Source: a virus. Taken from it: 64,000 nucleotides of DNA. Shown in pieces: positions 8,837-16,386 of this stretch. Location of the stretch: IMG/VR virus record IMGVR_UViG_3300032770_000007, positions 1-64,000 of that record. One strand, given 5' to 3'. The position numbers and the translations under genes were made by a program. The notes below the pieces were generated by a model. That model was not told where the DNA came from and made no database searches. It saw nothing but the letters and a program-made list of their open reading frames with translations. Every line of letters begins with the position of its first letter. The first letter of the stretch is position 1.

Positions 8837-9580
8837 ATTGCTTTCAATATAGATGATTTCAAAACAAACCTTGAGCAATACAATGAAGTAGCCAAGGCTG
8901 ATAAGTTTGATGTTGTTATTGCTTTGCCTGCTCCTCTACAATCAAGTTTTGGAACACAACAACTATCTCTAACCTGTGAAGCTTCTGAGTTGCCTGGTGT
9001 AGATATTACTCCAATAGAATATAGACATCATGCTTTCAAGAAATACATTCCTCATTATCTAAACTATAGTCCACTTGTTCTTACGTTCTATTGTACAGGA
9101 CAAATGATGGAAAAAAGATTCTTTGATTACTGGATCAATCAGTGTATTCCTAAATCGTCTGGTCTGGTGAATTATCGACTTGATAATAATGGTAGTCCTT
9201 TATATGAGGCTCAAATCAATATCAATCAATATGACCAGGCAGGCAATCTAACATATTTCGCTTTGGCTCAGGATGCCTTTCCAATATCCTTAAGCCCATT
9301 GAATCAAAACTGGGGAGATGATAGCATACATCGTCTCACAGTAACTTTTATCTTCACCAAGTGGCTAACTGGTGATGATGGTATTTCTGGTCTTCCAACT
9401 AGAATACCCCAGGTTCAGGCTCCATTTGTAACCAACTTTACAAATATATTGAATAATGCTTTGAATACAATAACTAATCCAGCAGCTCTAATAACTCCTG
9501 GTGGTATTCATTCTGCCATTAATGGTCTACAGGCTCAAGGCAATCAGATAGCTAAAAATCCATTTACATTGATTTACTAA
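8837..9580 (+). CDS. Tail tube/baseplate tube-like protein, apparent AUU start
   Basis: The frame is open from a TAG at 8789 to 9580. From an ATT at 8837 the protein begins (M)AFNIDDFKTNLEQY, the classic start of T4-like gp54/gp19-type tube proteins, and continues DVVIALPAPL, CEASELPGVDITPIEYRHHA and LVLTFYCTGQMMEKRFFDYW, all tube-fold motifs. No ATG or GTG is available, and the in-frame TTG at 8924 would delete the conserved N-terminus. AGAGG lies 11 bases upstream of the ATT. Length 247 residues from AUU. Confidence 0.65.
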   Translation: MAFNIDDFKTNLEQYNEVAKADKFDVVIALPAPLQSSFGTQQLSLTCEASELPGVDITPIEYRHHAFKKYIPHYLNYSPLVLTFYCTGQMMEKRFFDYWINQCIPKSSGLVNYRLDNNGSPLYEAQININQYDQAGNLTYFALAQDAFPISLSPLNQNWGDDSIHRLTVTFIFTKWLTGDDGISGLPTRIPQVQAPFVTNFTNILNNALNTITNPAALITPGGIHSAINGLQAQGNQIAKNPFTLIY

Positions 9581-9595
9581 TACGAGATTTACATT

Positions 9596-10315
9596 ATGAC
9601 ATTTCCCAAAGTAGATTTACCTGTCTATAAGATCAATATTCTGTCTCAAAAAGATCCGGTGGCATTCTTGCCATTTACTGTTAAAGAACAGAAAATCCTA
9701 ATGATGGCAAAGGAAAGCCAGGATACCAAAACTATTATTGATGCTGTTAGACAAATCATCAACAACTGTCTATTAGACAAAAATATTGATGTTGATAAAC
9801 TACCCATGGTTGATCTAGAATGGCTCATGGTCAACATCCAGGCCAGATCGGCTGGTGAAAAAGTTCCTGTCTATTACAAGTGTAACAATATAGTAGAAGG
9901 TAACGTCTGTAATATGATCATGGATCTAGAAGTGGATCTATTGAAAACTGAAGTAGTCAATAAGGATGTAGATTTGAAGATAATGATAACCAGCAATATT
10001 GGTATTGTGATGAAACTGCCTACATTTGAAACTACTCAAAAACTAGTAACAGCCAATACAGAGAAACTTGATATCATCCTATCTTCTTTATGCATTGATT
10101 ATGTGTTTGATGAACAATCAGTAATGCCAGCTAAAGATGCCAAAGAAGAAGAGTTGATTGCCTTCATAGAAGGTCTTCCATCTGCTAAATATGAAGCAAT
10201 AGAACAGTTCTTTGATAACTGTCCTGTTATTAGATTAGATTTGGAGACAGATTGTCCTAAGTGTAAGTTTCATCATAAGATTACTCTGGAGGGACTAGAA
10301 GATTTTTTTACGTAA
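9596..10315 (+). CDS. 26: Baseplate hub assembly/tape-measure chaperone (gp26-like)
   Basis: 239 residues. FPKVDLPVYKINI, FLPFTVKEQKILMMAKES and the C-terminal CPKCKFHHKITLEGLEDFF are hallmarks of the T4-like gp26/hub chaperone family, which helps fold or load the tape-measure protein. The gene ends at a run of seven T that is a canonical -1 slippery site. It sits directly before the tape-measure-like gene, as chaperones do in many tailed phages. Confidence 0.7.
   Translation: MTFPKVDLPVYKINILSQKDPVAFLPFTVKEQKILMMAKESQDTKTIIDAVRQIINNCLLDKNIDVDKLPMVDLEWLMVNIQARSAGEKVPVYYKCNNIVEGNVCNMIMDLEVDLLKTEVVNKDVDLKIMITSNIGIVMKLPTFETTQKLVTANTEKLDIILSSLCIDYVFDEQSVMPAKDAKEEELIAFIEGLPSAKYEAIEQFFDNCPVIRLDLETDCPKCKFHHKITLEGLEDFFT
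10303..10309 (+). promoter_or_regulatory. -1 ribosomal frameshift slippery site
   Basis: Heptamer T_TTT_TTT in the zero frame of the chaperone gene (GAT TTT TTT ACG TAA). A -1 slip after it reads TTT TTT TAC GTA AGC and continues for 77 more codons in an open frame with the typical T-extension motif, whereas zero-frame translation stops 6 bases later. Confidence 0.7.
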
Positions 10316-10542
10316 GCCTTCCAGAAGAAGGCCTGAGACAACATTACCTAACGACATTTGTTCTTCTTTATCATCACAAGATGGATCCAAGGATATTTGA
10401 TGAAATGATACCCTGGGAAAAAGACATTATCTTGAATTTAATGATTAAAGAAGTTGAAGAAGAGAACTTGAAGAAAGAACTAGCGATGGCCAATAAAAGA
10501 GCACAAACTAAGAAAGCACCAATGAGAAAGAAGAATGGCTAA
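10309..10542 (+). CDS. Frameshift extension of the tape-measure chaperone
   Basis: The -1 frame is open from the slippery run to TAA at 10540-10542. It encodes EEGLRQHYLTTFVLLYHHK, then IFDEMIPWEKDIILNLMIKE and a Glu/Lys-rich tail. The YHH...PWEKDI pattern recurs in the second chaperone domain of tailed phages, which in lambda is the T part of gpG-T made by -1 frameshifting. It could also start alone at the ATG at 10381. Its end overlaps the ATG of the tape-measure-like gene. Confidence 0.65.
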   Translation, partial: YVSLPEEGLRQHYLTTFVLLYHHKMDPRIFDEMIPWEKDIILNLMIKEVEEENLKKELAMANKRAQTKKAPMRKKNG

Positions 10543-12211
10543 GACACCAACTGGAGTTAAACTTGATGAACTGGTGAGTAGTTTGAGAACTCAGAATCTT
10601 CAGATTCCTGAAAATATTCAAAATTTGTTAACAGAACAACAAAAGGCCAAAGTAGAAAAACAACAGGCAAAGAAACTCAAGCATCCTGGTTCCATGGAAG
10701 AACAAATCAAACAGGCCATGGAAAAGACTGAAAAGGCTAAAGAAGACGAGACTGAAAAACCTAAAAATGAGACAGTCAAGAAAACTAAATCTAATAGGTT
10801 TGGCGCAGGCACCAGAACCTTTGCTTATCATTTTCTAAAAAATCTTGTTGGTAGAGATATTGCTGGTAAGTTGATCAAAAAAACAGATCAAGAGATTACT
10901 TCAGATACAAAACCAAAATCAAGTAGCACCCAAACTGATCTTAAACACATTAAGTTATTGGTTGAAGAGATCCATGACCATTTGTTGGGTAAAGGAAAAG
11001 GGATTCTTAGAACCAAAGGACCTTCAAGATATAAGACCTTCACTGGTTCATTTAAAAGAAACTTCCTGGGCCATTTTGGAGTAGCAACAAAAACCAAACC
11101 TAATGTTGAAAAGGCATATAAAGAAGTAACCCCAAAGTCTGCTGAAAAACTACCTGTGGCTAATATAAATGAAGACACGTTGGCTGCTGCAGATCAAAGT
11201 CATGCTGCTAAAACTAAGCTTGAAGTATCACAGGCCGCATCTCAAAAAGCCATTCAGGATAAACTAGAAAAAATCAAAGAGGATGTAGAGAAGATAAAAA
11301 AGAAATCTTCCTTGAGTATAGGAGCCATTGGTTTATTGTTAGCTGCTGCTTTGAAGAAACTATGGAGCAAGTTAGATAGTCTTTTACTCAAACCTCTTTG
11401 GAAATTATTGAAGGGTATGAGTTTGACACTAGCAGGATTAGCAACAAAAATCATTAGCAAAATTTGGCAACTAATGAAGAATGCAGCCAAAGGAGTGATT
11501 GGTGGAGCAAAAAATCTAATCAAGAAGGGAGCTGGTGCTGTTGAAAACTTCTTGGTTGATCATCCCATTATAGGAATGGGAGCCAGAGCATTAGGTGCTG
11601 CTGGTGCTACAGCTGCTACTTTCCTAGGAGTTCAGAAAGCAGCAGACTATGAATTGAACCAATCTCTTCAACAAGGTTGGCCAATGCTAAAGAAAGAATA
11701 TGGTCTAGAACCTATTGTAAGCAAACCTGGTCATTTCTTGTTGAAAGGCAAAGAAGTTACTCGTGATAATTTGCCAGATCAATACAAAACTTTGATTGAT
11801 GCTTACACAGGTGATACAAGAGGAGGAACTGCCAAGAAAGCTCAAATGGAAGTGAAACAGCATCAATCTGATTACGATGCTCTTAAGATTACTCCAAAAG
11901 TTGAAAACAAACCACAACCACAAGTTCAGAAACCAATTGCTCAGGTACAAAAACCCATGCCAGCACCTAAACAGGCTCCAGATAGATTGGCTGTTGCTTC
12001 ATCAACCAATGCTGATCTTAAGGATAAACAAAAATCTTCACCAGAAGTGATAGTGATAAAGGGTGGAAATAAAATTACCCAGGCACCAAAACAACAAGAT
12101 CAAACAGCAACAGTTACCGTGATTGCTCCAAGAAATCCTGAATCCTCATTTAGTCGTTTGTCTTCTATCACCTATGATGATCCAGGCTCTTACACTTCTC
12201 TGACCAAATAA
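10535..12211 (+). CDS. Tape-measure-like protein (gp29-like position)
   Basis: 558 residues, close to T4 gp29 (590). Residues 1-100 are charged and helical. Residues about 240-270 are coiled coil (LEKIKEDVEKIKKK). Residues 270-370 hold long hydrophobic helices rich in Ala, Gly and Leu (IGAIGLLLAAALKKLW), as in tape-measure proteins. The C-terminal third is rich in Pro, Gln and Lys. The function is inferred from the chaperone and frameshift just upstream, size and helix content rather than from sequence identity. The last 22 bases overlap the convergent HNH gene. Confidence 0.6.
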   Translation: MAKTPTGVKLDELVSSLRTQNLQIPENIQNLLTEQQKAKVEKQQAKKLKHPGSMEEQIKQAMEKTEKAKEDETEKPKNETVKKTKSNRFGAGTRTFAYHFLKNLVGRDIAGKLIKKTDQEITSDTKPKSSSTQTDLKHIKLLVEEIHDHLLGKGKGILRTKGPSRYKTFTGSFKRNFLGHFGVATKTKPNVEKAYKEVTPKSAEKLPVANINEDTLAAADQSHAAKTKLEVSQAASQKAIQDKLEKIKEDVEKIKKKSSLSIGAIGLLLAAALKKLWSKLDSLLLKPLWKLLKGMSLTLAGLATKIISKIWQLMKNAAKGVIGGAKNLIKKGAGAVENFLVDHPIIGMGARALGAAGATAATFLGVQKAADYELNQSLQQGWPMLKKEYGLEPIVSKPGHFLLKGKEVTRDNLPDQYKTLIDAYTGDTRGGTAKKAQMEVKQHQSDYDALKITPKVENKPQPQVQKPIAQVQKPMPAPKQAPDRLAVASSTNADLKDKQKSSPEVIVIKGGNKITQAPKQQDQTATVTVIAPRNPESSFSRLSSITYDDPGSYTSLTK

Positions 12212-12801
12212 CATTTATGTTTTGCTATATTTGATACATTAGTTTCTTTTTTACAACTAATACAAGAACAACGTCTATAAAGTTGTATTTGACTAAGAGT
12301 TCTCTTAACTTCATCAGAATGATGTCTACCACGTTGATGATTATCTAATCCAGTCAATCCGGTATTCCATGGTTTATAACCTATCTTGGCTATACGCATC
12401 TTTTCGATTGATTCTAATGACATTGATTGTCCTTTATTCCATGGAATCTGCAATCCCTTAGTCCCTTTATTCCAAGGCGATTTCCCTTTCCTACATTTAC
12501 TCATTTCCAGAGAAAGTTTTCTCTTAACCCATCCATAAAGTTTATTATTGATACGTTGACCATTTTTATCAACCGTCATCATATAAGCTGCTCTGATCAA
12601 AGCAGTTTTCTTTGGATATATTTTTACTAATAGTTGATGAGCTACATAATGTTCTTCTGGTGTAAGAAATGCAATATTGTCTTTAGTATATTTGCCTCCC
12701 ATACAACCAGGAACTATTCTGTGTCTCTCTAAATAAAAATCGGGCACCTTTTGCTTCGGTGCCCGATCCATCAACTTCTTATAATGGTACATATAATTCA
12801 T
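12190..12801 (-). CDS. HNH homing endonuclease with C-terminal zinc module
   Basis: 203 residues, paralogous to 1469-2035 (shared TPEEHYVAHQLLVKIYP and NKLYGW). Where the paralogue has RHHILP this protein has RHRIVP, so a possible catalytic His is replaced and activity is doubtful. NUMOD3-like WNKG repeats follow, and the C-terminus has CSCISCKKET...KHKC, the same zinc module found at the N-terminus of 41115-41747. A CTAAATA box (12807-12813) lies 5 bases before the ATG. The 5' coding part contains an intrinsic terminator (12731-12767). Confidence 0.75.
   Translation of the reverse strand: MNYMYHYKKLMDRAPKQKVPDFYLERHRIVPGCMGGKYTKDNIAFLTPEEHYVAHQLLVKIYPKKTALIRAAYMMTVDKNGQRINNKLYGWVKRKLSLEMSKCRKGKSPWNKGTKGLQIPWNKGQSMSLESIEKMRIAKIGYKPWNTGLTGLDNHQRGRHHSDEVKRTLSQIQLYRRCSCISCKKETNVSNIAKHKCYLVREV
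12731..12767 (-). terminator. Intrinsic terminator inside the HNH coding region
   Basis: Perfect 10-bp stem, ATCGGGCACC paired with GGTGCCCGAT, with a 9-base loop and followed on the minus strand by TTTTATTT. It lies 63 bases past the gp32 stop, where a gp32 terminator would be expected, yet it is read as codons of the HNH gene. Confidence 0.8.
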
Positions 12802-12806
12802 GTACC

Positions 12807-12813
12807 TATTTAG
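12807..12813 (-). promoter_or_regulatory. CTAAATA late-promoter-like box
   Basis: CTAAATA on the minus strand 5 bases before the ATG of the HNH gene. The same heptamer recurs before many genes here and resembles the T4 late element TATAAATA. Confidence 0.45.
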
Positions 12814-12829
12814 TAAGTTGCCGCGTTTG

Positions 12830-13777
12830 CTAACCTAGGTCCCTTGCTAACTTCGCGAAAGTTTCGAATTCATCCTCATCAGTAGTTGCAACAGCTTTTG
12901 CTATTTCAGCATCAGCTTCCTGGGCTGTTGGGACATCCTCAGAACTATCCCCCGAAACGTCCTCTGCAGTCCTACGAGCCGCGATTGGACCTGACTCTCC
13001 TACCAACCCAAGCACTCTATCTAACTTCTCTTTAAGTTGTTCATATGTCTTGAATTTCTCAGGAGCCACCTCTGCTTTCAAAGAATAACACTGACGCCAG
13101 ATAGCCTCAATCTTCTTATCATCAGAGAATAGTGGTGATGACTTGTCATCAAAACGTGACTTATCATAGTTACGATAGCCTTCTACCTTACGAATGCTAA
13201 GTTTGAAGTTACCACCTTCCCAAAAGTTGAAAGGATTATAGACCTGATCTTCAGGATCACGATTAACCACATTGCCCTTCTCATCAACTTCCTGATCAAT
13301 AGCAGCCTTGTACTTAATCATGTCCATGATCTTCTTACCATAAGAATAAAGAAAGACCTTCCCTTCATTCTCTGGATGAGCTGCATCCTTCACAACAAGA
13401 ATGTTGCTAATATAACTCAGGCGTCTCTTCTGTTCACGAGCCTTGTCCTGATTGGCCTTGATATTGGTGTTCCATAGCTTGCTATTATACTCACTAACAG
13501 GATCACTCTTACCAAGAGTTGTCAAAGAGTTCTCAATGTAATATTGTCCTGTTGGTCCTTTGAAACCATGATTGAACAACACAACATAAGGTTGCGCATC
13601 ATCACCATCAACAGCAGGAGCATCGAGAAAACGGATAACAGCGAAACCATTACCTGCCTTGTCAACAGTTGGTTGCCAATATCTTTCATCTCTTTGGAAC
13701 TTGGTATTTTGTGCTTCTAGAGTTTTCTGAAGCTTTTCTATGGAAGAATTTTTTCTAAGTTTTGCGAAATCAGTCAT
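12830..13777 (-). CDS. 32: Single-stranded DNA-binding protein, gp32-like
   Basis: 315 residues (T4: 301). The OB-fold core is clear: NGFAVIRFLDAP, FNHGFKGPTGQYYIE, NILVVKDAAHPENEGKVFLYSYGKKI and FNFWEGGNFKLSIR follow T4 gp32 closely. The acidic C-terminal tail is present. The zinc-binding Cys residues of T4 gp32 are absent in the segment after NHGF, so this protein probably has no structural zinc. It coats ssDNA and organises replication and recombination. The stop is UAG, one of few in the window; readthrough would add only 7 residues. Confidence 0.9.
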   Translation of the reverse strand: MTDFAKLRKNSSIEKLQKTLEAQNTKFQRDERYWQPTVDKAGNGFAVIRFLDAPAVDGDDAQPYVVLFNHGFKGPTGQYYIENSLTTLGKSDPVSEYNSKLWNTNIKANQDKAREQKRRLSYISNILVVKDAAHPENEGKVFLYSYGKKIMDMIKYKAAIDQEVDEKGNVVNRDPEDQVYNPFNFWEGGNFKLSIRKVEGYRNYDKSRFDDKSSPLFSDDKKIEAIWRQCYSLKAEVAPEKFKTYEQLKEKLDRVLGLVGESGPIAARRTAEDVSGDSSEDVPTAQEADAEIAKAVATTDEDEFETFAKLARDLG

Positions 13778-13811
13778 TTGTATTACCTCGTATGTCGTAT
13801 GTCATGTATGT

Positions 13812-13982
13812 TTATTCACTTGTTTCATCATATCTTCTATTTAGCCAAAACCAACCCAACATCGCCAGGATTGCCCCAATAATAGAAGCCATTTCCCTAT
13901 GTTCTGTCCAACCAAAAAGTAGTCCAAAAGTGACAGAACCAATCAATGCTGCACAGGTGTATTCATAAAGAGTTCTAATCAT
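13812..13982 (-). CDS. Small two-helix membrane protein
   Basis: 56 residues from ATG overlapping the previous gene's TGA (ATGA). Two hydrophobic segments (ALIGSVTFGLLFGW and IIGAILAMLGWFWL) separated by a short charged turn. No family recognised. It lies between a lipoprotein gene and gp32. Confidence 0.6.
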   Translation of the reverse strand: MIRTLYEYTCAALIGSVTFGLLFGWTEHREMASIIGAILAMLGWFWLNRRYDETSE

Positions 13983-14212
13983 TTTGGATGTGGCTTACTG
14001 ATGGCCATACTGTGGCCATCAAAACAATAAACTGATTCTATGTTTTGCTGATAAAGAAGATAATAATCTACTCCTTCATGATCTTTACATGCATCCTGTG
14101 CTTCTTTATATTCTGTGTCAAAAATATAATGAGGAGAATAAGCAGCCGAACAACCCACCAGGTGTCCCACTATTAAAATCGCTACCAACAACCACAAATA
14201 TTTAATCAACAC
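13979..14212 (-). CDS. Small lipoprotein
   Basis: 77 residues with a signal peptide (LWLLVAILIVGH) and a lipobox LVGC, so the mature protein would begin with a lipid-modified Cys at residue 21. The mature part has two further Cys (DACKDHE and VYCFDG), possibly a disulfide. Role unknown, perhaps envelope modification or superinfection control. It overlaps the AAA ATPase gene end. Confidence 0.65.
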   Translation of the reverse strand: MLIKYLWLLVAILIVGHLVGCSAAYSPHYIFDTEYKEAQDACKDHEGVDYYLLYQQNIESVYCFDGHSMAISKPHPK

Positions 14213-15185
14213 TGAAGCCTACCTTGCGACGCATTTTACCACGAGCATCTTCGCCTGTAGGTCTGTTACCTACCATTGCCTTGATGCGCTCAATGGTCTC
14301 GCTAAAACTTTTGCCAAGACACTCAATAGATACCACAACTTCTTTAAGAGCAGCTATTGAGAAATCCTTGGTGTTGTTTACCCACCTATCTAGTTCTTCC
14401 TGATCAGCTGCCAATCTTGGATTCTTAACCTTGAGATATGCTTCTCTGGCCTGTGGACTTGGCATGTCAATCAAAAGAACTTCATCAAATCTGCTTGGTC
14501 TTCTTACAAATCTATCATCCAATTCATCTGGATAATTTGTAGTGGCGATGTACACCACATTATCAATCTGTAGTTCGCCATCCAGAAGAGCCAAGAGATC
14601 AGGCTCACCAAATCTCTGAATGACTGCATCAATATCCTCAATCAACACAACCACTGGACGATGTTTTTCAATACGTCTAAACACTCTCAAAGCCTCAGCA
14701 GTTACGGCTGGTGAGTTACAATAGACAGAAATACCGTCCTTTTCTATGATCTGCATTGATAGCTGCTGTAGCAAAGAGGTCTTACCAGAGCCAGGAGGAC
14801 CATATAGCAGCATACCTCTTTTCCAAAGAAAGTTGAACTGTCTAAAAAACTTTTCTCTTGACCAAAAATCATTGATAGAATTCAAAACATTCTGGCCTTG
14901 TGAATCAGGTAAAACCAACAACTCATCCAGGTTGACATCCTTCTTTACCAAATATACTCCTCTTTGTTCACTATACATTGGAATATATTGGCCAGCTGGC
15001 ACTCTCTTTTCTGCTTTATCACAAGGGAAATATGAGTCTCCATGAACAGACCACATTTTCTGATCACCAAAAAGTATCTGTTGTTTGATGCTTTCTTCAC
15101 TATCATTATCCATTCCATCACTTAAATCTCTACTGCGGAACAGTGTAGAAGTTGGAACTGCTGAGGTGACACTATTTCTACCCAT
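14202..15185 (-). CDS. AAA+ ATPase, BCS1/CDC48-like
   Basis: 327 residues. Walker A GMLLYGPPGSGKTSLL at about residue 115, Walker B VVLIEDIDAVI, sensor TTNYPDELDDRFVRRPSRFD with the arginine finger. The N-terminal 100 residues are not recognised. Single AAA domains of this kind remodel proteins or complexes. Position next to gp59 suggests a replication or early role, but the substrate is unknown. Confidence 0.75.
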   Translation of the reverse strand: MGRNSVTSAVPTSTLFRSRDLSDGMDNDSEESIKQQILFGDQKMWSVHGDSYFPCDKAEKRVPAGQYIPMYSEQRGVYLVKKDVNLDELLVLPDSQGQNVLNSINDFWSREKFFRQFNFLWKRGMLLYGPPGSGKTSLLQQLSMQIIEKDGISVYCNSPAVTAEALRVFRRIEKHRPVVVLIEDIDAVIQRFGEPDLLALLDGELQIDNVVYIATTNYPDELDDRFVRRPSRFDEVLLIDMPSPQAREAYLKVKNPRLAADQEELDRWVNNTKDFSIAALKEVVVSIECLGKSFSETIERIKAMVGNRPTGEDARGKMRRKVGFSVD

Positions 15186-15835
15186 TATATAACTCCTAAT
15201 ATTTCTTTAATAATTGCTTTGTATTTGTCTATATCAAAATATTTGTATTCATATATGAAAGGTCTAAAATTCAAATATTGTTTATAAAATGTTTGCCATA
15301 TGATGTCATTTTGTAGATTCTTGTTCCAACCTTCTGTTAGGTGCATGAAGTAATCTAAAATAATCAATGTCTCTAGATTAATCTGATTACCTTGTACCAT
15401 TTCAAAAAGTTTTGGATAAGCATTCTCTTCACAGACTATTAATGATTTAAAAGTATCTTTGATGGGTGTTAGTTGATCTGTTAGAAGTTGTTCTCTATTA
15501 TTTTGATCTTCTCTCCAGGCTATAAATCTATCCATTTGTTGTAAATCAAAGACATCATGAACCCAAATTTTAGGATTATGATAAAAACATAATGCAAGAA
15601 AATAAGTAGAATCTTCATTAACTATCATGTTATGCTGATCAAACAATCTACCTAGTTTTACAAAAGAGTACTTATCTGATCTCTTATTAAAAACTGCAAG
15701 AGTGCCTTCTACCTTACCACTATATTTGAAAAAATCATAATCAGTGTTAAAGTGCAACCATGTGGCCTTGAACAGTTTATAAGCAAAAAATCCCTTAAAA
15801 CCACCAATCAATTTTTCTAATCCTCTATCGGCCAT
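15185..15835 (-). CDS. 59: Helicase loader, T4 gp59-like
   Basis: 216 residues against 217 in T4 gp59. YDFFKYSGKVEGTLAVFNKR and SDKYSFVKLGRLF match the T4 pattern (YDVIKYNWCM...RRDKYFFQKLSEKY), and the helical C-terminal half with NLETLIILDYFMHL matches ISFETFILLDSFLN. gp59 binds gp32-coated forks and loads the gp41 helicase. Here it is in one operon with gp32. Confidence 0.8.
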   Translation of the reverse strand: MADRGLEKLIGGFKGFFAYKLFKATWLHFNTDYDFFKYSGKVEGTLAVFNKRSDKYSFVKLGRLFDQHNMIVNEDSTYFLALCFYHNPKIWVHDVFDLQQMDRFIAWREDQNNREQLLTDQLTPIKDTFKSLIVCEENAYPKLFEMVQGNQINLETLIILDYFMHLTEGWNKNLQNDIIWQTFYKQYLNFRPFIYEYKYFDIDKYKAIIKEILGVI

Positions 15836-16158
15836 CTTATGTGCATCAAAAATCCTGTTCTGCCATTTTTGCTGTGCCTAACAATAGCTGTTAGGTAATA
15901 TATTTTACTAACATTCTCTTTAAGAGTATATATCAATATCAATTCAACCTTTTGATTGGTACTAAAAACATAACCATTAGATTGAAGTAAAATCCCTTGC
16001 TGACAAATGTTAATAGATTTAAATTTAACTATCTTCCGTTTGTGCTCTTTATCTTCTATGATTAGAAATACATTATCTACTAAATCAAATCTCTTATAGA
16101 ACCGTTTCTCAACAAACTCATTATCTGTTGTTTGAATAGCCTGTTCTACATTCTCCAT
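15817..16158 (-). CDS. PilZ-like domain protein
   Basis: 113 residues. An RxxxR motif (RFYKR, residues 19-23) is followed about 30 residues later by INICQQGILLQS, matching the PilZ pattern RxxxR...(D/N)xSxxG with Cys in place of Ser, then beta strands ending GRTGFLMHI. PilZ domains bind cyclic-di-GMP. If functional it would sense host c-di-GMP. It lies between gp33 and gp59 and ends in UAG. Family assignment is by motif only. Confidence 0.5.
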   Translation of the reverse strand: MENVEQAIQTTDNEFVEKRFYKRFDLVDNVFLIIEDKEHKRKIVKFKSINICQQGILLQSNGYVFSTNQKVELILIYTLKENVSKIYYLTAIVRHSKNGRTGFLMHIRWPIED

Positions 16159-16164
16159 TCATTT

Positions 16165-16386
16165 TTACAGAGGGAGTTTAGCAGAATGTCCTGGCAACAT
16201 CCGTAATGCTTTAGCCTCTGCCTCTATCTTCTTTTTTAGTTGAGTATTTATCAAAGTCTTTACCATTTCAATCTCTAAACCAGTCTGTTCGCAATGATTA
16301 ATAATTGCCTCCATATGGGAACAGTTATCATCAATAGCCTTGCGTTCTATATACTGAGAAAACTTAGTCTTGTTATCAAGTCGCAT
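16165..16386 (-). CDS. 33: Late transcription coactivator, gp33-like
   Basis: 73 residues. The C-terminal half, EIEMVKTLINTQLKKKIEAE followed by AKALRMLP and KLPL, matches gp33 of T4-like environmental phages, where a short helical protein ends in a hydrophobic clamp-binding motif. gp33 bridges RNA polymerase to the sliding clamp at late promoters. CTAAATA/TATAAATA boxes across the window fit a late system; no gp55 gene is in this window. Confidence 0.6.
   Translation of the reverse strand: MRLDNKTKFSQYIERKAIDDNCSHMEAIINHCEQTGLEIEMVKTLINTQLKKKIEAEAKALRMLPGHSAKLPL

Noticed and set aside
10535-12211. Several minus-strand frames opposite the tape-measure-like gene
   Set aside because: Hydrophobic or Phe/Leu-rich translations typical of antisense to Lys-rich coding.
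15185-15835. Unknown protein status for the gene after the AAA ATPase
   Set aside because: Its size and the YDFFKYSGK...RSDKYSFVKLG pattern match gp59 well enough to name it.
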